Shown here piece after piece: positions 1-5,525 of a DNA stretch of 5,748 nucleotides. Position 1 is the stretch's first letter; each line of letters opens with the position of its first letter. A program made the position numbers and the translations under genes. The notes beneath the pieces were generated by a model. That model made no database searches and was not told the DNA's origin. It saw only the letters and a program-made list of their open reading frames with translations. The stretch is from an uncultured Treponema sp. (GTDB lineage: Bacteria; Spirochaetota; Spirochaetia; Treponematales; Treponemataceae): assembly GCA_937915735.1 (NCBI GenBank), contig CALGGS010000106.1, forward strand, positions 1 to 5,748, given 5' to 3'.

Positions 1-1096
1 ATCTCATTTTCTATTGTTCTGGATGAGACTTCAAGTTTTTCTGCAATCTGCGCCGCGGTAATCTCCGGATTTTCTTTCATAAAGTCTATAATCAAATTCT
101 GCCGCTTCGTCAGGCCGCTTTTTTGACTAGATTGAATAGAATGAATTTGAAAATCAGCGGAATAATTTTCATCAAGAGGCACTGATGTCGTAAAGATTTC
201 GTCTTCTATCATCACTGGTCTTTTTCCGGAATAAAGCTCCGAGTATTTAAAAAGATTTCTGGTTCCAGAGCCGAGTTCGTCCGCATAACCAATATTCGTG
301 AAAAAATGAGCGATTATCGGATTTTTTGAGACAGGAGTAAAATTTTCCGGAGTTATTTCAATGTGATTTTGCGCTCTGCATGGATTTTCAGTAAAAATTC
401 TATCTTTTTCGATAATGAATTTTGAGACATAAGCGCTGGAAAATTCTCTGTGCATAAGACTATTGGAAATCATCTCGCGGACAATTTTATCACGGAGACT
501 CACAGTTTGGATTCCTTCCATAAAGAACTTATCAGAAAGATGCTTCTGCGCAAACTGCATGAGCAAATCGTAGCTTTCAAAACTGCAAGCTGACGGCACT
601 TTTCGATGGCAGCAGATTCCAGTTCATTAATTGTAGCATATTTGAAAACCTTCTTTTCCGTAAAAATATTTTGCTTTCGGATATACATTTCTGCGATTTT
701 TGTCGTTGCTGTGACTTTCACATCTGATTCAAAAATCCGGTCATAAATCACTTTTTTATATGTGTGCAAGTCTGAACTCGATGGTACCTGGATAAAGAAA
801 ATTATTTTTCCGTCGATTTCAACAGACTCAGGCTCAATCATAAGGGGCGGAAAAAACAAGTCAGGATTTGAAAGAACGCTCACGAAATTCTTTTTCAGGG
901 AAATCACAGATTTTTCGGGGATTCCGTTTATTCTTCCATCGTCAAGGACTCCGCACAGAATGATTCCACCGAAATGATTCGCAAAGGCACAGACTGTCTC
1001 ATAGACATCGCTTTCAATTCCGTTACCGCAACGCTTAAATTCGACCCAGGCATTTTCACCTTCAGAAATGATTTTCTTGATTTTTTCAGCATCCAT
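1..1096 (-). pseudogene. AlbA_2/GHKL-ATPase/winged-helix DNA-binding protein, broken by internal deletion and frame change; 3' end outside window
   Basis: The intact family is a putative transcriptional regulator or RecG-like ATP-binding protein; its substrate is not established. The first frame starts at the ATG at 1096. Residues ~10-110 look like an AlbA_2 (Schlafen-type) domain, with VEFK at 18-21, CAFANHFGG at 36-44 and a GVLDDGRINGI strand-turn. IAEMYIRKQN follows at 134-143. After about residue 171 (position ~584) this frame turns to nonsense and stops at 500. The -1 frame is open from 581 to the window edge for 193 codons. It carries SYDLLMQFAQKHLSDKFF, then a GHKL-type ATPase segment (REMISNSLMHREFS, ADELGSGTRNLFKY) and a C-terminal helix-turn-helix (ITAAQIAEKLEVSSRTIE). 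From family members as I remember them, roughly 75-80 residues that should lie between EKCRQLAVL and ESYDLL are missing, so this looks like a deletion rather than a single-base slip. No good Shine-Dalgarno precedes the ATG. A sequencing error cannot explain the missing block but could contribute to the frame change. Confidence 0.8.
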
Positions 1097-1110
1097 ATTA
1101 TCTTATCGGC

Positions 1111-1132
1111 AATTTCGGAAGAATTTCGGAAG
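1111..1132. repeat. Perfect 11-bp tandem repeat before the AlbA_2 gene
   Basis: The unit AATTTCGGAAG occurs twice back to back (1111-1121 and 1122-1132). It lies 15 to 36 bases upstream of the ATG at 1096, in the 121-base gap between that gene and dnaJ. The position would suit an operator for an autoregulated DNA-binding protein, but that is inference. Two copies could also be a chance slippage duplication. Confidence 0.6.
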
Positions 1133-1161
1133 AAAAGGAATCCAGACACCGACCTGTAGAT

Positions 1162-1197
1162 AAAAAAACTGCCGACACAAAAAAAATGTTTCGGCAG
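1162..1197 (-). terminator. Intrinsic terminator after dnaJ
   Basis: Read on the minus strand, CTGCCGA (1197-1191) pairs with TCGGCAG (1175-1169). A mismatch and a further 3-bp ACA/TGT pairing extend the stem, and a run of T fills the loop. Seven T residues follow at 1168-1162. It begins 21 bases after the dnaJ stop, so it should end the chaperone transcript and separate it from the AlbA_2 gene downstream. Confidence 0.85.
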
Positions 1198-1217
1198 GTT
1201 GAGATTCAAAGCGATTC

Positions 1218-2378
1218 TTATCTGCTCAAACTCGCCAGCGGCACGCAGCTCGGTGAAGTCGTTGCGTTCTCGATTCGAGCAAATTCTTCCATGAGGCGTT
1301 TCTGCTCGCTCGTAAGATGTGTCGGAATCTGCACGATGATTTTCACATACAAATCACCTTTTCTGCCTTCTGCATAGGGAACGCCCTCGCCCTTGATTTT
1401 GAAGAGCTTGCCGTTGGTAGTTCCTGAAGGCAGGGCGAATTTGATTTTCTTTCCGTCAAGGGAAGTGATGTCCAGTGTAACGCCCAAAGCCGCCTGAGCA
1501 AAAGTAACCGGAACGGCGCAATACAAATCCCGGCCGTCTCTCTCAAAGTATTCATGCTGCTCCACATGGAGGACGACAATCAAGTCGCCTGCGGGACCAC
1601 CGTTTGCGCCTACATCGCCCATGCGGGGAATTGCGATTCGCTTTCCGTCATCAACGCCAGCCGGGATTGTGAGGGACATTTTTTTGGTGACAGTCTCAAA
1701 GCCAGTGCCACGGCATTTTTTACATGGATTGTCAATTTTTGTGCCTACGCCACCACAAGCTGGACATGTCTGCTGAACGGCAAAGAACCCCGCCTGACGT
1801 CGCACCTGACCGCTTCCGCCACAAGTAGGACAAGGCTTTCGTTTTGCGCCTTTTGCCCCGCCCGTGCCGTTACATTCCGTACAGGCTTCATTGTGCTGGA
1901 ATTTTATCTCGGCTTTTGTGCCATAAACAGCGTCTTTGAAAGAAATGTTAAGGTCATAGCGAAGGCTCTGTCCCTGGCTAGGCTCGTCCGGCCTTCTGCG
2001 GCTGGAACGTCCGCCACCGCCAAAGATATTCTCGAAGATGTCGGAGAAGCCACCACCCATGCCACCGCCCATTCCTCCAAAGAGGTCTGAGAAGTCGTGG
2101 AAAGCTCTTGAATACTGGGCACCGCCACCGCCGCCCATGCCTCCCATTCCGTCGAGGCCGGCAAAACCATACTGGTCGTAGATTGGCCGCTTCTGGTCAT
2201 CAGAAAGAACTTCGTAAGCCTCGGTTGCTTCCTTAAACTTTTCCTCCGCTTCTTTGTTACCCGGATTTCGGTCAGGGTGATATTTGACAGCGAGTTTTCG
2301 GTAAGCCTTTTTAATCTCATCTTCCGTAGCGTTCTTCTGAATTCCTAAAACTTCGTAATAATCTCTTTTCCCAGCCAT
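1218..2378 (-). CDS. dnaJ: Chaperone protein DnaJ (Hsp40)
   Basis: Cytoplasmic co-chaperone that binds unfolded protein, hands it to DnaK and stimulates DnaK ATP hydrolysis. The 386-residue product has every part of a type I DnaJ. The J domain spans residues ~5-70, with the HPD triad at 34-36. A Gly/Phe-rich stretch runs ~71-122, with repeated GGMGGG and SDLFGG/SDIFENIFGGG. Four CXXCXGXG zinc motifs lie at 166-173, 183-190, 205-212 and 219-226. The rest is the two-lobed C-terminal substrate-binding and dimerisation region. Length is normal (about 370-390). The tail ends in VPLASLSR, which fits what I recall of Treponema DnaJ tails. The ATG at 2378 is supported by the immediate KRDYYEVLGI start; the ribosome binding site is only a weak GGGA (2389-2386) seven bases upstream. 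dnaJ follows dnaK after 166 bases of structured spacer and is closed by a strong terminator. Confidence 0.98.
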   Translation of the reverse strand: MAGKRDYYEVLGIQKNATEDEIKKAYRKLAVKYHPDRNPGNKEAEEKFKEATEAYEVLSDDQKRPIYDQYGFAGLDGMGGMGGGGGAQYSRAFHDFSDLFGGMGGGMGGGFSDIFENIFGGGGRSSRRRPDEPSQGQSLRYDLNISFKDAVYGTKAEIKFQHNEACTECNGTGGAKGAKRKPCPTCGGSGQVRRQAGFFAVQQTCPACGGVGTKIDNPCKKCRGTGFETVTKKMSLTIPAGVDDGKRIAIPRMGDVGANGGPAGDLIVVLHVEQHEYFERDGRDLYCAVPVTFAQAALGVTLDITSLDGKKIKFALPSGTTNGKLFKIKGEGVPYAEGRKGDLYVKIIVQIPTHLTSEQKRLMEEFARIENATTSPSCVPLASLSR

Positions 2379-2414
2379 GATTTTGTCCCATTTTATGTTA
2401 AATGTAGATTAAGA

Positions 2415-2443
2415 ATTGTATGATTTTTACAAACTACTGAAAA
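2415..2443 (-). promoter_or_regulatory. Possible internal sigma70-type promoter for dnaJ
   Basis: On the minus strand TTTTCA (2443-2438, 4 of 6 matches to TTGACA) is followed after exactly 17 bases by TACAAT (2420-2415, 5 of 6 matches to TATAAT). Transcription would begin near 2408, about 30 bases before the dnaJ ATG. The -35 element lies inside the outer arm of the large inverted repeat. The region is AT-rich, so a chance match is quite possible. Confidence 0.35.
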
Positions 2444-2531
2444 CAGTCGGAATCGAGGTTGTGACAAAAACTCGCCTGAGCTTTGCTCACTGCGAGTTTT
2501 ATGGCACGTTCTCGATGAAAGACTGTTTTCA
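2438..2531. repeat. Large nested inverted repeat in the dnaK-dnaJ spacer
   Basis: Four nested pairings share one centre. TGAAAACAGTC (2438-2448) pairs with GACTGTTTTCA (2521-2531). ATCGAG (2452-2457) pairs with CTCGAT (2511-2516). AAAACTCGC (2467-2475) pairs with GCGAGTTTT (2492-2500). TGAGC (2477-2481) pairs with GCTCA (2485-2489) around a 3-base loop. The 94-base structure fills most of the 166-base spacer and could fold in RNA from either strand. Its size and symmetry go beyond a simple terminator and suggest a palindromic interspersed repeat. Confidence 0.8.
2466..2500 (-). terminator. Terminator- or attenuator-like core hairpin after dnaK
   Basis: On the minus strand AAAACTCGC and GCGAGTTTT form a 9-bp stem with a further 5-bp TGAGC/GCTCA stem inside, and the outer arm runs into five T residues (2470-2466). 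It starts 45 bases after the dnaK stop. It could reduce read-through into dnaJ or protect the dnaK message from 3' decay. The T-run is short and partly consumed by the stem, so full termination is doubtful. Confidence 0.5.
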
Positions 2532-2544
2532 CAAAGCCATGATA

Positions 2545-4503
2545 TTAGTCGTGCACTTCGTAGTCTACATCGTCGGCGCTGCCTTTGTCGAATTTGCTTC
2601 CGCCATTGGCACCGCTAGCATTGTCAGCGTTTCCGTCGTTTGCTCCTGCGTCAGCTCCTGGCTGTGCACCGGCAGCAGCACCCTGAGCGCCCTGCTGTTT
2701 GTAGACTTCCTCAGCGATTTTGTATGAAGCGTTCTTGAGAGCCTCGGTCTTAGCCTTGATGTCCTCTGTGTTGCCGCCTTCGATTGCCTTCTTGAGGGCT
2801 GCCAAAGCGTCATCGATTGCCTGTTTGTCGGCACCCTTAACTTTGTCGCCAAGCTCTTTCATGCTCTTTTCTGTCTGGTAAACCAAGCTGTCTGCTTCGT
2901 TCTTGACATCGATAGCTTCACGCTGTTTTTTGTCTGCCTCAGCGTTTGCCTCAGCGTCTTTTACCATTCGGTTGATTTCTTCCTCGCTCAAGCCGCTTGA
3001 AGAAGTAATCTGGATGTGCTGCTCTTTTCCTGTTCCCAAGTCTTTTGCAGAAACATGGACGATACCGTTTGCATCGATATCGAATGTGACTTCAATCTGT
3101 GGAACACCACGAGGAGCGGCAGGGATTCCGACCAGGTCGAAGTTGCCCAAAGTGCGGTTCTGGCTTGCCATTTCGCGCTCACCCTGCAAGACATGGATAG
3201 AAACTGCTGTCTGTCCGTCTGCCGCGGTTGAGAAGACCTGACTCTTCTTTGTAGGAATTGTTGTGTTTCGTGCGATGAGTTTTGTCATGACGCCGCCCAT
3301 TGTCTCGATACCCAAAGAAAGAGGAGTAACATCGAGAAGAAGGATGTCTTTTACATCGCCCTGGAGAACGCCGCCCTGAACGGCTGCACCGATTGCGACT
3401 GCTTCATCCGGGTTAACGGCACGGCTACCCTCTTTTCCGAAGATTGACTTAACGACTTCCTGTACTTTTGGCATTCGAGAAGAACCACCGACCAAGAGAA
3501 CCTCGTCGATGTCGCTTGTTGAGATTCCGGCGTCTGCCAAAGCCTTGCGGCATGGCTCTTTTGTGCGCTCGAAGAGGTCATCTGTCATCTGCTCGAACTG
3601 AGCGCGTGTGAGTGACTTCTGCAAGTGTTTCGGGCCTGTAGCGTCAGCTGTGATGAAAGGAAGGTTGATGTCAACTGTTGTCTGGTTAGAAAGACCGATT
3701 TTTGCGTTCTCAGCAGCTTCGCGAAGTCGCTGGAGAGCCATTGAGTCTTTTGAAAGGTCAATGCCTGTATCAGCCTTGAAACCGTCGATGAGCCAGTTTA
3801 CGATAGCGCGGTCCCAGTCATCGCCACCCAAGTGAGTGTCGCCGTTTGTTGATTTTACCTCGAATACGCCGTCAGCAAGCTCAAGGATAGAAATATCGAA
3901 TGTACCGCCACCCAAGTCGTAAACGGCGATTGTCTTTTCTTTTGACTGGTCTTTGTTGAAACCGAAAGCAAGGGCTGCTGCTGTAGGCTCGTTGATAATT
4001 CGTTTTACATCGAGACCGGCGATTTTACCAGCGTCTTTTGTAGCCTGTCGCTGTGAGTCGTTGAAGTAAGCAGGAACCGTGATTACAGCTTCAGTTACAG
4101 TCTCGCCAAGGTAGTCCTCTGCGGTCTTCTTCATCTTCTGAAGTACGAAAGCACTGATTTCCTGTGGAGAATACTTTTTCTTCTCGCCGTTCTGCTCAAT
4201 TTCCACGCGACAGTCTGCACCGTTGTCCAATACTGTATATGGAAGCTTTGTAGCTTCGCCCTGAAGCTCACTGAATCTGTGACCAATCAAGCGCTTTGCA
4301 GAATATACTGTGTTCTTTGGGTTTGTAACCATCTGGTTCTTTGCAGGCTGACCTACAACGCGGTCTCCTTTTGCTGTAAAACCAACGATGGACGGTGTAG
4401 TGCGTCCACCCTCTGAGTTCTGAATTACTACCGGCTCGCCGTTTTCCATTACGGCAACGCAGGAGTTAGTCGTTCCCAAGTCAATACCAATAATCTTTCC
4501 CAT
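2545..4503 (-). CDS. dnaK: Chaperone protein DnaK (Hsp70)
   Basis: ATP-dependent cytoplasmic chaperone that binds extended hydrophobic segments and releases them through cycles run by DnaJ and GrpE. The product is 652 residues, a normal length. The nucleotide-binding domain (~1-385) shows GIDLGTTNSCVAV at 6-18, Lys70, IINEPTAAALAFGF at 169-182, DLGGGTFDIS at 196-205 and LLVGGSSRMPKVQ at 336-348. The interdomain linker is DILLLDVTPLSLG (386-398). The substrate-binding beta domain follows to ~505, then the helical lid (~505-605). A low-complexity Gly/Ala/Gln/Asn tail ends in DDVDYEVHD, a typical acidic end. The start is the ATG at 4503: MGKIIGIDLG is the conserved N-terminus and a GAGGT ribosome binding site lies seven bases upstream. 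The frame stays open 14 codons further to a GTG at 4545, but that stretch is encoded by a spacer repeat. It is flanked by structured spacers of 285 bases (to grpE) and 166 bases (to dnaJ). Confidence 0.99.
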   Translation of the reverse strand: MGKIIGIDLGTTNSCVAVMENGEPVVIQNSEGGRTTPSIVGFTAKGDRVVGQPAKNQMVTNPKNTVYSAKRLIGHRFSELQGEATKLPYTVLDNGADCRVEIEQNGEKKKYSPQEISAFVLQKMKKTAEDYLGETVTEAVITVPAYFNDSQRQATKDAGKIAGLDVKRIINEPTAAALAFGFNKDQSKEKTIAVYDLGGGTFDISILELADGVFEVKSTNGDTHLGGDDWDRAIVNWLIDGFKADTGIDLSKDSMALQRLREAAENAKIGLSNQTTVDINLPFITADATGPKHLQKSLTRAQFEQMTDDLFERTKEPCRKALADAGISTSDIDEVLLVGGSSRMPKVQEVVKSIFGKEGSRAVNPDEAVAIGAAVQGGVLQGDVKDILLLDVTPLSLGIETMGGVMTKLIARNTTIPTKKSQVFSTAADGQTAVSIHVLQGEREMASQNRTLGNFDLVGIPAAPRGVPQIEVTFDIDANGIVHVSAKDLGTGKEQHIQITSSSGLSEEEINRMVKDAEANAEADKKQREAIDVKNEADSLVYQTEKSMKELGDKVKGADKQAIDDALAALKKAIEGGNTEDIKAKTEALKNASYKIAEEVYKQQGAQGAAAGAQPGADAGANDGNADNASGANGGSKFDKGSADDVDYEVHD

Positions 4504-4510
4504 TTTATGT

Positions 4511-4515
4511 ACCTC
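4511..4515 (-). promoter_or_regulatory. dnaK ribosome binding site
   Basis: GAGGT (4515-4511 on the minus strand) sits seven bases before the ATG at 4503. This decides the start in favour of 4503 over the in-frame GTG at 4545. Confidence 0.8.
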
Positions 4516-4522
4516 GTTTTCG

Positions 4523-4581
4523 GTGGTTGAGCCTGTCGAAACCACAATTCATTTATTCAAAGGTCATGCCGACAGGCTCAA
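4523..4581. repeat. 12-bp inverted repeat just upstream of the dnaK start
   Basis: TTGAGCCTGTCG (4527-4538) and CGACAGGCTCAA (4570-4581) are perfect inverted copies separated by 31 bases. In the minus-strand transcript they would form a 12-bp stem ending 11 bases before the dnaK ribosome binding site. The right-hand copy can alternatively fold alone, because GTGGTT (4523-4528) pairs with AACCAC (4540-4545). The two folds are mutually exclusive, which could affect access of ribosomes to dnaK. A repeat with no regulatory role is equally possible. Confidence 0.75.
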
Positions 4582-4602
4582 TGACCCATATTTACTTTTC
4601 AA

Positions 4603-4740
4603 AGGGGCGCCTGCCCCTCGCTTCAGACAACAGTGGTTTACTTCGTGCTCTTACGAGTCGACAAGCTCAACCACCGCTGTCTTCCGCTACCCCCTCTAGC
4701 GGAGACACCCCGCAACGCCCAGCAGTAACACTGCAAGTTG
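4603..4740. repeat. Chain of four hairpins in the grpE-dnaK spacer
   Basis: Read along the plus strand: AGGGGC (4603-4608) pairs with GCCCCT (4613-4618). AGACAACAGTGG (4625-4636) pairs at 10 of 12 positions with CCACCGCTGTCT (4671-4682). TCCGCTA (4683-4689) pairs with TAGCGGA (4697-4703). CAAC and GCAGT (4713-4716, 4722-4726) pair with ACTGC and GTTG (4730-4734, 4737-4740). A third copy of the spacer repeat, TCGACAAGCTCAACCACC (4658-4675), overlaps the second hairpin. I see no credible gene here on either strand. The composition resembles a mosaic of interspersed palindromic repeats rather than a single riboswitch class I recognise. Confidence 0.65.
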
Positions 4741-4748
4741 GACAAGCT

Positions 4749-4769
4749 AAAAATTGCTTTCGCAATTTT
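4749..4769 (-). terminator. Terminator-like hairpin after grpE
   Basis: On the minus strand AAAATTGC (4769-4762) and GCAATTTT (4757-4750) form a perfect 8-bp stem closed by a GAAA tetraloop, a stable GNRA type, with a run of five T ending at 4749. It starts 20 bases after the grpE stop. It may end part of the grpE transcript or act as a 3' decay barrier. The stem is AT-rich, so read-through into dnaK is likely. Confidence 0.5.
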
Positions 4770-4788
4770 CTTAACGCTTTCCGATTTA

Positions 4789-5385
4789 TCAGTTCCCGCC
4801 AGCGGGAACGCTCACCATTACCTTGGCGTGCCGAATAATTTTATCGTTCAGCTTATATCCCTTAAGGTAAACCTGCTTCAAGGTTTCCTTCTTTGCCTTC
4901 TCGTCCTCAACGCGGCCGATTGCCTCGTGCTCGTCAGGATTGAACTCGTCGCCTTCCTTTCCAAAGCTTGAAAGACCATACTTATTCTCAAGCATGCTCA
5001 CAAGGCTCTTGTTTATCATCTTGATTCCGTCAGCAATGGTCTTTGCATCCTTGGCGTCCTTTGCCGCATCAATCGTGCGGTCAAAGTTGTCAAGGCTGTC
5101 CAAAAGGTCGCCCAAAAGAGAGGCATTCGCATAGGAAACCGCCTCCTCCTTCTGCTGCATCATGCGCTTTCGCCAGTTGTCGTTCTCGGCAGCCTTGTAA
5201 AGCGCCTCCTTCTTGAGTTCCTCAATCTGAGCCTCAAGAGAAGCGATTTTTTCCTCAGGAGTCATCTCCTGCTTTTCCTCAGTCTTTTCAGCATCCTTCG
5301 GAGCGCTCTCGGCAGTTTCAACTGAAGATTCAGCCTGATTCTCTACCTTTTCTTCCTGCTCCTGTGTCTGATTTTCTTCTGACAT
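4789..5385 (-). CDS. grpE: Nucleotide exchange factor GrpE
   Basis: Cytoplasmic dimer that releases ADP from DnaK and so resets the chaperone cycle; in known members it also acts as a thermosensor. The 198-residue product has an acidic, disordered N-terminus (~1-42, rich in Glu, Gln and Ser). A long coiled-coil helix follows (~43-85, TPEEKIASLEAQIEELKKE). The conserved core has LDSLDNFDRTIDAA at 96-108, FNPDEHEAIG at 148-157 and VYLKGYKLNDKIIRHAKVMVS at 172-192. The ATG at 5385 is preceded by AAGGA (5397-5393) with seven bases of spacing, a good ribosome binding site. It is first in the chaperone cluster, and no hrcA is present in the 140 bases before it. The last six codons (VPAGGN) lie in a perfect palindrome, so the end of the protein may have been shaped by a repeat. 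Confidence 0.98.
   Translation of the reverse strand: MSEENQTQEQEEKVENQAESSVETAESAPKDAEKTEEKQEMTPEEKIASLEAQIEELKKEALYKAAENDNWRKRMMQQKEEAVSYANASLLGDLLDSLDNFDRTIDAAKDAKDAKTIADGIKMINKSLVSMLENKYGLSSFGKEGDEFNPDEHEAIGRVEDEKAKKETLKQVYLKGYKLNDKIIRHAKVMVSVPAGGN
4792..4809. repeat. 8-bp palindrome inside the grpE 3' end
   Basis: GTTCCCGC (4792-4799) and GCGGGAAC (4802-4809) are perfect inverted copies around two bases. The sequence encodes the final VPAGGN residues and abuts the TGA stop (4791-4789). It is GC-rich and sits next to the AT-rich stem at 4749-4769. The tandem hairpins may form the beginning of the repeat mosaic that fills the spacer. Confidence 0.7.
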
Positions 5386-5392
5386 TCCATCG

Positions 5393-5397
5393 TCCTT
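5393..5397 (-). promoter_or_regulatory. grpE ribosome binding site
   Basis: AAGGA on the minus strand (5397-5393) lies seven bases before the ATG at 5385 and supports that start. Confidence 0.8.
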
Positions 5398-5416
5398 ATC
5401 TATAAGTTCTACATAT

Positions 5417-5446
5417 AAAATACTGATTTTGAGAACGAATCGTCAA
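5417..5446 (-). promoter_or_regulatory. Candidate sigma70-type promoter for the grpE-dnaK-dnaJ cluster
   Basis: On the minus strand TTGACG (5446-5441, 5 of 6 matches to TTGACA) is followed after 18 bases by TATTTT (5422-5417, 4 of 6 matches to TATAAT). A T-rich tract lies directly upstream. Transcription would begin near 5410, about 25 bases before the grpE ATG. I found no CIRCE inverted repeat (TTAGCACTC and GAGTGCTAA) in this spacer, so HrcA control at this site is not supported. Confidence 0.5.
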
Positions 5447-5447
5447 T

Positions 5448-5507
5448 AAAAAAAGAGAAAACTTGCTGTTTTTTTGTGCGGACGGACAAATCCTGCGTGA
5501 AAAACAG
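5448..5507 (-). terminator. Weak terminator-like structure after the upstream gene
   Basis: On the minus strand CTGTTTTT (5507-5500) can pair with AAAAACAG (5473-5466) around a 26-base loop. A T-rich tract follows that ends in seven T (5454-5448), just before the -35 element of the grpE promoter. The stem is AT-rich and the loop long, so this is a marginal call. It would fit separation of the upstream gene from the chaperone cluster. Confidence 0.25.
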
Positions 5508-5525
5508 AATGTACGCGCAGCCCGC

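Noticed and set aside
1554..2090. A 178-codon plus-strand open frame opposite dnaJ
   Set aside because: It lies entirely within a certain dnaJ coding region, has no recognisable domain or ribosome binding site, and its composition follows from the Gly-rich, Cys-rich complement of dnaJ.
1265..2516. A shared 10-mer CGTTCTCGAT at 1265-1274 (in dnaJ) and 2507-2516 (in the nested palindrome)
   Set aside because: The match does not extend beyond ten bases and one copy is inside conserved-length coding sequence, so chance is sufficient.
2416..2727. A 103-codon plus-strand open frame spanning the dnaK-dnaJ spacer and the dnaK 3' end
   Set aside because: More than half lies antisense to dnaK's low-complexity tail and the rest crosses the nested palindrome. 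The hydrophobic Val/Ser-rich translation is the complement of Ala/Gly/Asp/Asn codons.
4504..4545. A longer DnaK beginning at the in-frame GTG at 4545
   Set aside because: The extra 14 residues are encoded by the spacer repeat, DnaK proteins begin at MGKIIGIDLG, and a good GAGGT ribosome binding site precedes the ATG at 4503.
4527..4838. A 103-codon plus-strand open frame across the grpE-dnaK spacer
   Set aside because: It runs through the hairpin mosaic and into the antisense of grpE, has no family resemblance or ribosome binding site, and its residues come from repeat sequence.
5386..5525. A CIRCE heat-shock operator before grpE
   Set aside because: Neither TTAGCACTC nor GAGTGCTAA, nor a close pair of such half-sites, is visible in the spacer.
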